From the NCBI RefSeq assembly GCF_008107645.1, contig NZ_SDGY01000001.1:325955-389954 (forward strand): DNA of 64,000 nucleotides. Reading direction: 5' to 3'. Position numbers and translations under genes: made by a program. The notes beneath the pieces are model-generated. The model was not told where the DNA came from, ran no database searches, and saw only the letters and a program-made list of their open reading frames with translations. The stretch is from Leuconostoc litchii (GTDB lineage: Bacteria; Bacillota; Bacilli; Lactobacillales; Lactobacillaceae). Positions 47,740-58,185 of this stretch are shown here, piece by piece (the first letter of the stretch is position 1; every line of letters begins with the position of its first letter).

Positions 47740-47840
47740 AAATGAAGAGCATGGTTATTATTTTAACTAATTAAGTGACTAAAATAATGACGTGCTTTTG
47801 CTTATTAATCAGTTTTGAGTAGTGATAATTATTTCATAGG

Positions 47841-47882
47841 ACGAATAAATACCATTGTTGTTCGATAATTATTCGTTTTTTT
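47841..47882 (+). terminator. Rho-independent terminator
   Basis: ACGAATAA (47841-47848) with TTATTCGT (47869-47876), then seven T. It precedes the ACT-domain gene. Confidence 0.7.
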
Positions 47883-47940
47883 GAATATTTCGTACAATAA
47901 TTTGGTATAATGTTAACAGTAAATTTAATGGAGAGATTGT

Positions 47941-48219
47941 ATGACAATGAGTAAAGCGGTTGTAACAGTTGTTGGTAAAGATAAGCCAGGCATTATTGCA
48001 GGAGTTTCTAAAACGTTAGCTGAACATAACATCAATATCTTGGATGTTTCACAAACAATAATGGGCGATATTTTTACAATGAGTATGCTGGTTAGTTTAG
48101 AAGAACTAGAAGGTCAATTTAATGCATTGCAAGATGATTTAAATACACTAGGGGAAAGTCTCGGTGTTACGATACATACGCAACGTGAAGAAATTTTTGA
48201 TGCAATGAGTAAAGTGTAA
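47941..48219 (+). CDS. ACT-domain protein (UPF0237, GcvR-like)
   Basis: 92 residues; the ATG at 47947 is an alternative. [20 protein letters not shown] is the ACT ligand-binding signature and [11 protein letters not shown]-like [11 protein letters not shown] the second strand. ACT domains bind amino acids. The gene is paired with UPF0210 next to it, a pairing conserved across Firmicutes. Confidence 0.93.
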   Translation: MTMSKAVVTVVGKDKPGIIAGVSKTLAEHNINILDVSQTIMGDIFTMSMLVSLEELEGQFNALQDDLNTLGESLGVTIHTQREEIFDAMSKV

Positions 48220-48250
48220 AAAAACTTTTATTGAACCAGCTGGAGAAGTC

Positions 48251-49594
48251 ATGGAAACTAAGCAAATACAAGAAACAATTAATATGGTCGAAGAGGAGCA
48301 TTTAGATATTCGTACAATCACGATGGGTATCTCGTTGCTTGACACAGTCGCAGGGGATCCACAGCAGACTGCAAAAAATATTTATAATAAAGTTACAACT
48401 TATGCTAAAAATTTGATTAAAGTTGCTGAACAAATTGAACGTGAATATGGTATTCCAATTACAAATAAGCGTATTAGTGTGACACCGATTGCACTTATTG
48501 CTGGACATGCAACACCGGATGATATGCTGTACTATGCCCATGCCTTAGATGATGCAGCCAAGGCGGTTGGCGTGGACTTTATTGGTGGTTACTCAGCATT
48601 AGTGCAAAAAGGTTTTGCTAATGGTGATCTTGCATTAATTAAATCATTACCGCGTGCTTTGACAGAAACGGATTTGGTAATGTCGAGTGTCAATATCGGA
48701 TCAACTAAAGCAGGTATTAACTTGGATGCTATTAAGTTAATGGGTGAAACTGTTAAAGGAATTTCTGAAAAGTCAGACACAGCGAATGCTAAATTAGTTA
48801 TTTTTGCAAATGCTGTTGAGGATAATCCTTTTATGGCTGGTGCCTTTCATGGTGTTAGCGAAGCTGATGTTGTGATTAATGTTGGTGTTTCAGGTCCCGG
48901 CGTTGTGAAACGTGCTTTGGAAAAAGTAAAAGGTGAATCAATTCAAGTTGTTGCTGATACAGTTAAAAAGACAGCTTTTAAAATTACACGTGTTGGTCAA
49001 ATGGTTGGTGCATTGGCTGCAGAGAGACTAGGTGTAGAGTTTGGAATAGTTGATCTGAGCTTGGCTCCTACACCTGCTCGAGGTGACTCAGTAGCTGAAG
49101 TATTAGAAGAAATAGGTCTTGAACAAGTCGGTACACATGGTACAACAGCAGCATTGATGTTATTGAATGATGCTGTTAAAAAAGGTGGTGTTATGGCTTC
49201 TCAGCGTGTCGGTGGTCTATCTGGTGCATTTATTCCAGTATCAGAAGATGCGGGAATGATTGATGCTGCAAAAGCTGGTACGCTAACATTATCGAAGCTA
49301 GAAGCTATGACTGCCGTATGTTCTGTTGGACTTGATATGATTGCAATTCCTGGCGACACTAGCGCCACAACAATTAGCGCAATGATTGCAGATGAAGCAG
49401 CTATTGGCGTTCAAAATAACAAAACTACTGCTGTTCGTATTTTACCAACATTAGGTACAAAAGTTGGTGATATGGTTGATTATGGTGGTTTGTTAGGAAC
49501 TGCTCCTGTTATGCCAGTTGTTGAAAAGTCCAGTGCCGACTTTATCAATCGAGGAGGGCACATTCCTGCACCAATTCATTCATTCAAAAATTAG
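48251..49594 (+). CDS. UPF0210/PFL family protein
   Basis: 447 residues, full length of the DUF711/UPF0210 family. [20 protein letters not shown] opens it, with [17 protein letters not shown] and [21 protein letters not shown] inside. The function is unproven; structures resemble a pyruvate formate-lyase-like barrel. It is co-transcribed with the ACT-domain regulator. Confidence 0.92.
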   Translation: METKQIQETINMVEEEHLDIRTITMGISLLDTVAGDPQQTAKNIYNKVTTYAKNLIKVAEQIEREYGIPITNKRISVTPIALIAGHATPDDMLYYAHALDDAAKAVGVDFIGGYSALVQKGFANGDLALIKSLPRALTETDLVMSSVNIGSTKAGINLDAIKLMGETVKGISEKSDTANAKLVIFANAVEDNPFMAGAFHGVSEADVVINVGVSGPGVVKRALEKVKGESIQVVADTVKKTAFKITRVGQMVGALAAERLGVEFGIVDLSLAPTPARGDSVAEVLEEIGLEQVGTHGTTAALMLLNDAVKKGGVMASQRVGGLSGAFIPVSEDAGMIDAAKAGTLTLSKLEAMTAVCSVGLDMIAIPGDTSATTISAMIADEAAIGVQNNKTTAVRILPTLGTKVGDMVDYGGLLGTAPVMPVVEKSSADFINRGGHIPAPIHSFKN

Positions 49595-49600
49595 TAAAAA

Positions 49601-49632
49601 AAGCCGTGATGATTATTATCACGGCTTCTTTA
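49601..49632 (+). terminator. Rho-independent terminator
   Basis: AAGCCGTGAT (49601-49610) with ATCACGGCTT (49618-49627), then CTTT. It closes the UPF0210 gene. Confidence 0.85.
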
Positions 49633-50073
49633 TTGTGTTTTTTGAGAATGGTGTACGTGAGTTTCAGTAATTGGGGTTTGATTTGTCGAGATAGCCTTTG
49701 AAAACATAATTGCTATATATGTCAATAAAATTAAAATAATTACAGCAACTAAAATTCGGAGTGGATGGTAGAAAAAATTTTTGATATGATTTGAAATACT
49801 AAAATGAGATTTTTTTGGTGCGTCACTTTCCGTAATGGCGGCTTCAAGAGCATAAGCAAAACTATCCATATCAACTGCTTTTGGTGTTGCCTCATACGGT
49901 ACAATAGAAATTTCACGAGTTTTTGCTGGTTTAGCAATTTGATGACTTCTATTATCGCGATTTTTTAAGACATTTGTTCGGAAATTAGCAATACTTAGTA
50001 GTGCCTTGTTTTGTAGTTTTGTTACGCTTTCACGTAATTGCTCTATTGGGCTATATACGGGTACTTTCATATT
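49630..50073 (-). CDS. Hypothetical protein with one C-terminal membrane helix
   Basis: 147 residues; the start complement of 50071-50073 follows GGAG (an upstream in-frame Met at 50091 would overlap that site). Residues 1-95 are soluble and basic. Residues about 107-127 form one membrane helix (ILVAVIILILLTYIAIM). A His-rich tail ends the protein. No family recognised. It converges with UPF0210. Confidence 0.6.
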   Translation of the reverse strand, partial: NMKVPVYSPIEQLRESVTKLQNKALLSIANFRTNVLKNRDNRSHQIAKPAKTREISIVPYEATPKAVDMDSFAYALEAAITESDAPKKSHFSISNHIKNFFYHPLRILVAVIILILLTYIAIMFSKAISTNQTPITETHVHHSQKTQ

Positions 50074-50199
50074 TAATCTCCATATCTTCAACGTTAATTG
50101 TTAGGTACTAGCTTTACTATACGACATTTATCATCGAAATTGGGTGAGTTTATATGATTGCAAACAAATTTAATTCTTCTTAATCTTTTCAATGCATAG

Positions 50200-50205
50200 T
50201 ATAAT
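50200..50205 (+). promoter_or_regulatory. -10 element of xer gene
   Basis: TATAAT (50200-50205), no clear -35. Start expected about 50212, the gene's first base, so the mRNA may be leaderless. Confidence 0.5.
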
Positions 50206-50211
50206 TAAAGT

Positions 50212-51114
50212 ATGGCAATACAAGAAGAACAACTTTATCATGATTATTTACAATCCGAGCGACAATATTCGGTACAAACTTTGAAAGCCTATTTGACCGA
50301 CATTGCTGAATTTAAAAATTACTTAATGAGTAATGGTGGGTTTACAACATTTAGTGAGGTGCAAATTTTAGATGTTCGTGTTTATTTAAGTGATTTGTAT
50401 GAGCAGAAATTAGCTCGTACAACTATTTCTAGGAAAATTAGTAGTATGCGGATGTTTTATCAATTTTTAATTACAAATAAATTTGCTGCTGATAATCCTT
50501 TTGATAATGTGTCGCTTAAAAAGCATCAAAATCAGTTACCAGAGTTTTTTTATGAGGATGAGATACGTGAATTGTTTGATGTAGCTTACAATCAAGAAGA
50601 TCGTTTCTGGGAACGAAATGCAGCTTTATTAGAATTTTTGTATGCAACGGGGGCACGAGTGTCTGAAATTGCGGGATTAGAATTATCCCAATTAGATTTC
50701 TCTCAGCGGTTGGTCTTGATTCATGGTAAGGGGAATAAAGATCGTTATGTACCTTTTGGACATTTTGCTGAAGATATCATGAAAAAATATATAAATGATT
50801 TGCGGGCTTCACTAACTATGAAGCAGAATCACGAATTTGTTTTTGTCAATCATCGTGGAGAAAAAATTACCACTGCGGGCATTACATACATTCTCAATCA
50901 ATTAATGAAACGTTCGACATTAACAGGAAAGATTTATCCTCATATGTTGCGCCATACTTTTGCTACCCACTTAATGAACCGAGGCGCAGATATGCGGACT
51001 GTGCAGGAATTATTAGGCCATGTTAATCTTTCTACAACGCAAATGTACACACACGTCACTCGTGAAAGTTTGCAGGAAAATTATCGGAATTTTTTTCCAC
51101 GTGCTACTGAGTAA
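50212..51114 (+). CDS. xerC: Tyrosine recombinase, XerC-like
   Basis: 300 residues. The N-terminal SAM-like core-binding domain (about 1-95) precedes the catalytic domain with Arg in LYATGARVSEIAG, HMLRHTFATHLM (H-x-x-R), LLGHVNLSTTQMYTHV (His, Tyr nucleophile). It resolves chromosome dimers at dif with XerD. The exact XerC/XerD subtype is inferred. There is no SD upstream, and the ATG follows a TATAAT by six bases. Confidence 0.9.
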   Translation: MAIQEEQLYHDYLQSERQYSVQTLKAYLTDIAEFKNYLMSNGGFTTFSEVQILDVRVYLSDLYEQKLARTTISRKISSMRMFYQFLITNKFAADNPFDNVSLKKHQNQLPEFFYEDEIRELFDVAYNQEDRFWERNAALLEFLYATGARVSEIAGLELSQLDFSQRLVLIHGKGNKDRYVPFGHFAEDIMKKYINDLRASLTMKQNHEFVFVNHRGEKITTAGITYILNQLMKRSTLTGKIYPHMLRHTFATHLMNRGADMRTVQELLGHVNLSTTQMYTHVTRESLQENYRNFFPRATE

Positions 51115-51165
51115 CCGGTTACAAAATTAGTTTATCAAGCGCTTCACAAATCCACAAAAAGATAG

Positions 51166-51171
51166 TAAAAT
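51166..51171 (+). promoter_or_regulatory. -10-like element of epimerase gene
   Basis: TAAAAT (51166-51171), seven bases before the ATG at 51179. As with neighbouring genes there is no room for an SD, so this may also be leaderless. Confidence 0.4.
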
Positions 51172-51178
51172 AAAGACT

Positions 51179-52057
51179 ATGATAACCCTAGAAAATGAAC
51201 ATCTCATCGTAAAAATTAATCCAGAAGGTGCTGAACTAACAAGTGTTTGGCATAAAGAAGCTGAAATAGAATATATTTGGACAGGCGATCCTAAATATTG
51301 GGGTCGTCATGCTTCTAATTTGTTCCCTATTGTTGGACGTCTACGTGGCGATCAGTTTAGAGTGGCAGGCGAAACATATTATATGAATCAGCATGGTTTT
51401 GCACGTAACATGCTATTTGATGTTGTGGAACAAAGTGAAAATAAAGCCGTTTTTCGAATTGTCGACACGGAATCAACACATCGTGTGTATCCATTTAAAT
51501 TTCAATTTGATATTAGTTATGAATTAGAGGATGACGATACACTGCATATTGCATATATCGTTCATAATCCAGATAAAGAAGAAACATTATTCTTCAGTGT
51601 TGGTGGGCATCCTGCTTTTAATTTGCCATTAGACGGTGGAAAATTCTCAGATTATTACTTATCAATTGAGCCAGAAAAGGTATATGATCGTGTACGTTTA
51701 GTTGGGCCATACTCCAATCCTAACCATCCGACACCATTTAATGCTAGCATTCCATTACGTTTACGCCAAGAAGATTATCATGATGATGCGATTATTTTGA
51801 AGCTTGATCGACAAAAAACATCATTTTTATTGGCTCGTTTGGCTAACCAACATGGATTGCGTATGACATTAGATAATGCACAATTTATTGGTGTTTGGAC
51901 ACCGGCAGGTAAGCAGGCACCATTTATAGCTCTTGAACCATGGTGGGGATTGGCTGACACAGTAGACGCAACAGGCAACTTTAAAGAAAAGTTTGGTTCG
52001 AATGTTTTGGCTGCTGGCGATACATTCAATGGCACGTATAGTTTGCGATTCTTTTAA
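51179..52057 (+). CDS. Aldose 1-epimerase family protein
   Basis: 292 residues. NEHLIVKINPEGAELTSVWH, YWGRHASNLFPIVGRLRG and FFSVGGHPAFNLPL (His motif) match the galactose mutarotase-like superfamily, YeaD/LacX-type. It interconverts sugar anomers. Substrate unknown. No SD is seen upstream. Confidence 0.88.
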   Translation: MITLENEHLIVKINPEGAELTSVWHKEAEIEYIWTGDPKYWGRHASNLFPIVGRLRGDQFRVAGETYYMNQHGFARNMLFDVVEQSENKAVFRIVDTESTHRVYPFKFQFDISYELEDDDTLHIAYIVHNPDKEETLFFSVGGHPAFNLPLDGGKFSDYYLSIEPEKVYDRVRLVGPYSNPNHPTPFNASIPLRLRQEDYHDDAIILKLDRQKTSFLLARLANQHGLRMTLDNAQFIGVWTPAGKQAPFIALEPWWGLADTVDATGNFKEKFGSNVLAAGDTFNGTYSLRFF

Positions 52058-52062
52058 TCGAT

Positions 52063-52097
52063 AAAAAACATTGATATTTTAATACCAATGTTTTTTT
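52063..52097 (+). terminator. Rho-independent terminator
   Basis: AAAAAACATTG (52063-52073) with CAATGTTTTTT (52086-52096), then T. It closes the epimerase gene. Confidence 0.88.
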
Positions 52098-52140
52098 ATT
52101 AGAATTATGAATTTTATGTTGCTTTTTCTATCATAATGTT

Positions 52141-52470
52141 TTAAACTGGGTTTAACATAAAAACGTCATAAACCGTTGAGACGGAGATCAAACCATGTGT
52201 GCACGTACAGGGAGTCCTTGTTACTGGAAGTAGGGCCGAACGCAACATGGCAAATGGACCGTTGAGGGTTGGTTGAACGAGAGAAATCTTCAGTACTGCC
52301 AAACGTGAGATCTACGTAAGTGATCAGGTTATTGTTAGATAACTGTTGAGACGCGTTTTAATTCGAGTGGTTTTTTTTAGCTACCATTTGACTTGGACGA
52401 AATCAGGTGGCACCGCGGGAAACCGTCCTGAAATTTTTGCAAAAGCAAATTTTTCAGGACGGTTTTTTAT
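52141..52470 (+). promoter_or_regulatory. T-box leader of the trp operon, specifier TGG (Trp)
   Basis: The T-box core TGGCACCGCGG lies at 52408-52418. Stem I spans about 52171-52272: CCATGT (52193-52198) pairs with ACATGG (52245-52250), and the specifier loop holds TGG (52255-52257) followed by A. The terminator pairs 52421-52440 with 52445-52464 around an AAAA loop, then TTTT. Uncharged tRNA-Trp should relieve termination upstream of trpB. Confidence 0.93.
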
Positions 52471-52498
52471 TTGCTTAAAAAAGAAAAGGGGAAAAAGA

Positions 52499-53686
52499 AT
52501 GACAAAAAAAGGATACTATGGTGAGTACGGCGGACAATTTGTTCCAGAATTGTTAATGCCGGCAATTAATGAGGTTACAGAAGCATTTGATAAATATAAA
52601 GATGATTTAACCTTTAAAAGGGAATTGAAAGATTTATTTGATAATTATGCAAATCGACCATCAATGTTATATTATGCGAAAAATATGTCTAAAGATTTGG
52701 GCGGAGCGCAAATTTATTTAAAAAGAGAAGATTTGAATCATACAGGGGCACATAAAATTAACAATGTATTAGGTCAGGCTTTAATTGCTAAACGCATGGG
52801 TAAAACGCGATTAATTGCTGAAACAGGTGCTGGACAACATGGTGTGGCAACAGCCACAGCTGCCGCTTTGTTTGGTATGGAAGCTGAAATATTTATGGGA
52901 AAGGAAGATACCGAACGGCAAGCGTTAAATGTTTATCGTATGGAATTACTTGGTGCCAAGGTGCACGCAGTTACAACAGGAACTCAAGTTCTAAAAGATG
53001 CTGTTAATGCTACATTTCAAGATTGGACTAAAAGAATTGATGATACATTTTATGTACTTGGTTCAGCGGTTGGACCATATCCATTTCCAGAAATGGTTAA
53101 ATATTTCCAATCAATTATTAGTGAAGAAGCCAGAAGCCAATTCTTAGAGATGACAGGAAGATTGCCAGATGCAGTTCTCGCCGCAGTTGGAGGAGGATCT
53201 AATGCGATTGGTGCATTTGCTAAATTTATTGACGATTCAGAAGTTGAATTAATAGGTATTGAGGCTGCCGGTAAAGGTGTCAATACCCAGCAAACAGCAG
53301 CGACAATGGCACTTGGAACAAAAGGGATTTTCCATGGTATGAAATCGCAATTCTTACAGTCTACTGATGGACAAATTGATCCTGTTTATAGTATTTCTGC
53401 AGGATTAGATTACCCTGGTATTGGACCGGAACACGTTTATTTAAAAGAGATTAACCGTGCAAAATATGTACCAATTACAGATGATGAAGCAGTAGCTGCA
53501 TTTGAATATATTGCAAAAACTGAAGGTATTGTCGCTGCAATTGAGAGTTCTCATGCTGTAGCATATGCTATGAAAATCGCACCAAAAATGAGAAAAGATC
53601 AGCAAATTATGGTTAATTTAAGTGGACGTGGTGATAAAGATGTTGCTGCTATTGCTCGATACAAAGGAGTAAATATTCATGAGTAA
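52499..53686 (+). CDS. trpB: Tryptophan synthase beta chain
   Basis: 395 residues. The ATG at 52499 follows AGAAAAGGGGAAAAAG. The PLP lysine lies in [14 protein letters not shown], and [12 protein letters not shown] is the phosphate-binding loop. It joins indole and serine. It leads the operon, directly behind the Trp T-box. In most Firmicutes trpE leads. Confidence 0.98.
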   Translation: MTKKGYYGEYGGQFVPELLMPAINEVTEAFDKYKDDLTFKRELKDLFDNYANRPSMLYYAKNMSKDLGGAQIYLKREDLNHTGAHKINNVLGQALIAKRMGKTRLIAETGAGQHGVATATAAALFGMEAEIFMGKEDTERQALNVYRMELLGAKVHAVTTGTQVLKDAVNATFQDWTKRIDDTFYVLGSAVGPYPFPEMVKYFQSIISEEARSQFLEMTGRLPDAVLAAVGGGSNAIGAFAKFIDDSEVELIGIEAAGKGVNTQQTAATMALGTKGIFHGMKSQFLQSTDGQIDPVYSISAGLDYPGIGPEHVYLKEINRAKYVPITDDEAVAAFEYIAKTEGIVAAIESSHAVAYAMKIAPKMRKDQQIMVNLSGRGDKDVAAIARYKGVNIHE

Positions 53687-54704
53687 TATTCAAAAAGCAT
53701 TGTCAAAATTAATCAAATTACAGGATTTGAGTGCTGAGAATGCGTTTCAGGTAATGGACGACATTATGGACGGAAAAGTTTCTGATCCAGAAATTTCTGC
53801 CTATTTAATGGGATTAGCGGTTAAGAAAGAATCGGTTTCCGAAATTGTTGGTTCTGCAAGAGCTATGATTGCACATGCAACAAAGATTGAGCCAGCTTTC
53901 GATGCAATAGACATTGTTGGTACTGGTGGTGATCTGTCGGGCACCTTTAATATTTCAACAACAGCAAGTTTTATAGTTGCTGCAGCTGGGGTTCCAGTTG
54001 TTAAACATGGTAACCGTGCAGCTAGCTCTAAATCAGGCACAGCAGATGCACTAGAAGCACTTGAGGTTATGATTGATTTGAAACCTGAGCAAGCTACTAG
54101 TGTTTTATCTCAAGCTGGTCAAACGTTTTTATTTGCACGTTCGTATCATCCAGCTATGAAGTACGTGGGTTCAATTCGAAAGACCTTAGGAGTTCGAACG
54201 ATATTTAATATTTTAGGACCGCTAACAAATCCTACACGACCTCAAACAATGTTGGTCGGGGTATATTCCAAAGAACTATTAGTGCCGTTAGCAAAAGTAT
54301 TTTCCGAGCTAGGGGTCAGAAAAGCGATATTAGTTCATGGTCAAGACGGATTGGATGAAGTAACGTTAACGACGAAAACAGATTTAGTCGTACTAACTGA
54401 TGGTCAAATAAAAGAGAAAATTTTTGACCCAACAGATTATGGTTTTGATTTTGTCTCTATTCAAACATTACGTGGTGGTACGCCAGTTGAAAATGCGAAA
54501 ATAACACATAATATTTTGTCAGGAGTTATCACGGGACCGATGAAAAATATTGTGATTTTAAATGCTGCAATGGCATTATTGATAGCTGAAAAATCAGTAA
54601 CAATTCGTGATGCTATCAAATTGGCTGAACATATATTGGATAGTGGGAAAGCACTAAAGCAATTAGAATTATTACAACAAGTGACTAAGGAAGTGACACC
54701 ATGA
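53679..54704 (+). CDS. trpD: Anthranilate phosphoribosyltransferase
   Basis: 341 residues, overlapping trpB by 8 bases. [18 protein letters not shown] is the PRPP site (usual GTGGDG). [20 protein letters not shown] and GPLTNPTRP also match. It transfers PRPP ribose to anthranilate. Confidence 0.96.
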   Translation: MSNIQKALSKLIKLQDLSAENAFQVMDDIMDGKVSDPEISAYLMGLAVKKESVSEIVGSARAMIAHATKIEPAFDAIDIVGTGGDLSGTFNISTTASFIVAAAGVPVVKHGNRAASSKSGTADALEALEVMIDLKPEQATSVLSQAGQTFLFARSYHPAMKYVGSIRKTLGVRTIFNILGPLTNPTRPQTMLVGVYSKELLVPLAKVFSELGVRKAILVHGQDGLDEVTLTTKTDLVVLTDGQIKEKIFDPTDYGFDFVSIQTLRGGTPVENAKITHNILSGVITGPMKNIVILNAAMALLIAEKSVTIRDAIKLAEHILDSGKALKQLELLQQVTKEVTP

Positions 54705-55489
54705 TACTAGATGATTTGGTCAATGCTACACAACAAAATATGTTGAAAAGACGAGAGAAAAAATCACTTAATAGCTTGAAAAAAGAAGTTAACAATATAC
54801 CCAGTTCAAATACTTTTTCTTTTGAAAAAAATTTGAATCAGTCTAATATTTCTATAATTGCCGAAATTAAACAAGCCTCACCCTCAAAGGGACAAATTGT
54901 GTCTCCTGAAAAGTTCAATTATCAGCAAATTGCTGATGATTACAAAAATGCTGGTGTTGATGCAATCAGTGTTTTGACAGAGGAAAGTTACTTTAAAGGT
55001 TCGCTTGGTATTTTGACAGATGTTGCTGCTAGAAATGATATCCCAACACTTCGTAAAGATTTTATAATTGATCCGTATATGATTTATGAAGCTAAGGTGG
55101 CAGGGGCACAAATTATTTTGTTAATTGTCGCAATTCTAACTGATGATAAACTAGGCGAGTACTTATCTTTGGCGGATAAATTAGGACTTTCAGTCATTGT
55201 TGAGGCACATAACGATGAGGAAATTAAACGAGCAGTGAGTGCAAGGGCACGAATTATTGGTGTTAATAATCGAAATTTGAAAAATTTTACTGTAGATTTT
55301 AATAATACGATTCGTTTACGCAAGCTAGTGCCTGCTGATATACTCTTCATTTCGGAATCAGGAATAAAAAATCGGACAGATGTAGAGACCTTGGAACAGA
55401 ATGGTGTGAATGGTATTTTAGTTGGTGAAACTTTCATGCGAGCTACAGATAAAATAGCAAAAATTAATCAATTAAGAGGTCATGAATGA
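54701..55489 (+). CDS. trpC: Indole-3-glycerol phosphate synthase
   Basis: 262 residues with ATGA overlaps on both sides. [40 protein letters not shown] and [10 protein letters not shown] are family motifs. It is a TIM barrel that closes the indole ring. Confidence 0.97.
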   Translation: MILDDLVNATQQNMLKRREKKSLNSLKKEVNNIPSSNTFSFEKNLNQSNISIIAEIKQASPSKGQIVSPEKFNYQQIADDYKNAGVDAISVLTEESYFKGSLGILTDVAARNDIPTLRKDFIIDPYMIYEAKVAGAQIILLIVAILTDDKLGEYLSLADKLGLSVIVEAHNDEEIKRAVSARARIIGVNNRNLKNFTVDFNNTIRLRKLVPADILFISESGIKNRTDVETLEQNGVNGILVGETFMRATDKIAKINQLRGHE

Positions 55490-56061
55490 CACGAATTAAG
55501 TTGTGTGGCAATTTTCATTTACAAGATGTTGATTACTTAAATGAAGTTAAACCAGATTTAGCTGGTATTATTTTGGTTCCAAATCGGCGTCGGTCGGTAA
55601 CTTTCGAATTAGCAAAAGAAATGCGGGATAGGTTGAATATAGACATTCCCTTAGTGGGCGTATTTTCTAACCAAAAAACCAGTGAAATTCTAGCTTACAA
55701 AAATATTATTCAAGTAGCTCAATTACATGGTCAAGAAAATGAGCAACAGGTTTATGAAATTCAAAATTCTGGCTTGCCGGTTATTAAGGTTATGAAGCCA
55801 AACGGTCAACATCAAACATGTGCTATAAAACGTATGATTGACGCAGGCGCTGGCACAGGGAAAACGTTTGATTGGCAAGGTTTTAAATCTAATGAACCCT
55901 TAGATTTTCTTGCTGGTGGTTTAACAACACAGAATTTACAGAGAGCAATTTCTCTGTTGAATCCTAAAACGGTTGATATTAGTTCAGGATCAGAAGTTAA
56001 TGGTATAAAAAACATAGAAAAGATGCGAGAGTTAGTGCGTATAGCAAGGAGTAATAAATGA
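55486..56061 (+). CDS. trpF: Phosphoribosylanthranilate isomerase
   Basis: 191 residues. The N-terminal KLCGN carries the catalytic Cys, GVFSNQKTSEI follows, and FLAGGLTTQNLQ and VDISSGSEVNGIKN complete the barrel. It is shorter than many TrpF but all motifs are present. Overlaps trpA by ATGA. Confidence 0.95.
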   Translation: MTRIKLCGNFHLQDVDYLNEVKPDLAGIILVPNRRRSVTFELAKEMRDRLNIDIPLVGVFSNQKTSEILAYKNIIQVAQLHGQENEQQVYEIQNSGLPVIKVMKPNGQHQTCAIKRMIDAGAGTGKTFDWQGFKSNEPLDFLAGGLTTQNLQRAISLLNPKTVDISSGSEVNGIKNIEKMRELVRIARSNK

Positions 56062-56834
56062 ATGAAATTACACAAGCATTAAAAAATAAAAATGCCTTTA
56101 TTGGATTTGCTGTTGCCGGATATCCTAATTTTGAAAAAAGCGCAAAATACATAGTTGATATGGCAAATGCTGGTGCGGATTTAATTGAAATTGGTATAGC
56201 TTTCAGTGATCCTAGTGCAGATGGACCAACAATAATGAATGCTGATCAAAAAGTACTGGAAAATGGCTCAAAAACGGAGGATGTGTTTAGATTAATTACT
56301 GAGATTCGTAAGGACACCAATGTGCCTTTAGTATTTCTGACTTACACCAATCCAGTTTTTAAATACGGCTATGAAAAATTTTTGAGTAAAATGAAATCTT
56401 TGGATGTTCAGGGAATCATTATGCCAGATATGCCTTTAGAAGAACAAGAAGCATTTATAAATATTGCGCAACAATACGGGCGTGCATTTATTCAACTAGT
56501 GACATTACAATCCGGCAATCGATTGCCTAAAATTGTGTCACATGCCTCCGGATTTATTTATGTAGTTAGTTCTTTAGGCATAACTGGATCACGACACAAA
56601 TTATCTAATGAAGCAAATGAAATTGTCACTAGAATAAAAGAATTGACAGATATTCCAGTTGCGGTTGGATTTGGTATTAATACTTATGATCAAGCTAAAT
56701 TATTCTCCTCTGCAGATGCGATTATAGTTGGCTCTGCACTTGTAAAAATAATTGAAGAACATCCTGATGATGCTACGACATATCTCACTGAATTTATTCA
56801 AAAAATGAAAGGAGCACGCAATGCGACAAATTAA
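56058..56834 (+). CDS. trpA: Tryptophan synthase alpha chain
   Basis: 258 residues. ADLIEIGIAFSDPSADGP holds the catalytic Glu (near residue 44), and Asp in MPDMPLEE. GFGINTYDQAKLFSSADAII is the phosphate-binding region. It is separated from trpB by three genes here. Overlaps trpE by 14 bases. Confidence 0.97.
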   Translation: MNEITQALKNKNAFIGFAVAGYPNFEKSAKYIVDMANAGADLIEIGIAFSDPSADGPTIMNADQKVLENGSKTEDVFRLITEIRKDTNVPLVFLTYTNPVFKYGYEKFLSKMKSLDVQGIIMPDMPLEEQEAFINIAQQYGRAFIQLVTLQSGNRLPKIVSHASGFIYVVSSLGITGSRHKLSNEANEIVTRIKELTDIPVAVGFGINTYDQAKLFSSADAIIVGSALVKIIEEHPDDATTYLTEFIQKMKGARNATN

Positions 56835-58185
56835 AACGATTGATGCGGACACGTTAACCGTTATTAGTGCCTATTTTCGATTACGCGGAGAACGTAGCTT
56901 TCTTTTAGAGTCAGTACCGACTGATAGTGAAAAATCTCGCTATTCAATTATTGCGCTCGATCCGGTACATGAGTTTAGCACAGTTGGCCATTCGGTAACA
57001 ATTGATGGACAAACTACTGAATGCAAAGATCCATTAATGTCTTTACAAGATTTGGTAGTTACAGAAGATGAATGTTTAGAGGAATTGCCCTTTCAAGGTG
57101 GTGCTATTGGTTACGTAGGCTTCGATACGATAGCTGTGTATGAAAAATTAAAAAATCAGCCTGAAAATGATCTGGGTATGCCAGACAGTCATCTGTTTTT
57201 GTATGAAACGTTTGTTATTTTTGATCATCAGCAGGAAAAAATACAAATCGTCGTTGATAATGTTTATTCTGGGCGTGAAAACTTGGATGAAATCGTTACT
57301 ATCCTTGAAAATAAGTTAAAACTACCGGTTGCTGATGAACTTGTATCTGTACAACTACACGATTTAAAACCAAAATCAAATGTGACACCAGATCAGTTCA
57401 AAACGATGGTCAACCGCACAAAAAAACTAATTCAAGATGGTGATATGTTTCAAATGGTGCCATCTCAAAGATTTAGTTTTACTTTTGAAGATAAGCCGTT
57501 TGATTTTTATAGGCAATTACGGCGAACTAATCCATCGCCTTACATGTACTACATGGATTATGGTGAGTATCAAATAATTGGTTCGTCTCCTGAAAGTTTG
57601 GTCACTGTTCGTGGTAAAACCGTAACGACTAACCCTATTGCTGGCACTAGAAAAAGAGGACAAACAGCTAAAGAGGACATTGCAGTTGCCAAAGAATTGA
57701 AAAATAATGAAAAAGAACTTGCTGAACATCGTATGTTAGTTGATTTAGGTCGTAATGATCTTGGAAAAATTTCTGAATATGGTAGTGTTAAAGTTACTAC
57801 ACTGCTGGAAATTCAAAAATATCGTTACATTATGCATTTGGTCTCTGAAGTTAGTGGTCGATTACGTGAACACACGCCTGCGATTGAGGCTCTAAAAGCT
57901 ACTTTACCGGCTGGAACAGTTAGTGGTGCGCCAAAATTACGGGCATTACAACGTATTTATGAAATGGAATCAGTAAAGCGGGGTGTTTATGCAGGGGCAA
58001 TTGGTTACTTATCTCGTGACAACCAAATGGATTTTGCAATTGCTATTCGAACAATGATTGTCAAAAATAAAAAAGGATATGTACAAGCTGGAGCGGGTAT
58101 CGTGTATGATTCTACAGCAGAAAATGAGTATCAAGAAACATTGAATAAAGCCAAAGCATTGCTAAAATTAGGAGGAGACAGATGA
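56821..58185 (+). CDS. trpE: Anthranilate synthase component I
   Basis: 454 residues. The LLES feedback motif is present in SFLLESVPTDSEKSRYS. The chorismate-binding core has SSPESLVTVRG, NPIAGTRKRG and GGAIGYVGFD. It is usually inhibited by tryptophan. Overlaps trpG by 4 bases. Confidence 0.97.
   Translation: MRQIKTIDADTLTVISAYFRLRGERSFLLESVPTDSEKSRYSIIALDPVHEFSTVGHSVTIDGQTTECKDPLMSLQDLVVTEDECLEELPFQGGAIGYVGFDTIAVYEKLKNQPENDLGMPDSHLFLYETFVIFDHQQEKIQIVVDNVYSGRENLDEIVTILENKLKLPVADELVSVQLHDLKPKSNVTPDQFKTMVNRTKKLIQDGDMFQMVPSQRFSFTFEDKPFDFYRQLRRTNPSPYMYYMDYGEYQIIGSSPESLVTVRGKTVTTNPIAGTRKRGQTAKEDIAVAKELKNNEKELAEHRMLVDLGRNDLGKISEYGSVKVTTLLEIQKYRYIMHLVSEVSGRLREHTPAIEALKATLPAGTVSGAPKLRALQRIYEMESVKRGVYAGAIGYLSRDNQMDFAIAIRTMIVKNKKGYVQAGAGIVYDSTAENEYQETLNKAKALLKLGGDR

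Noticed and set aside
55084-55437. 117-codon open frame on the - strand opposite trpC
   Set aside because: It lies wholly in trpC, which keeps its motifs; composition is shadow-like.
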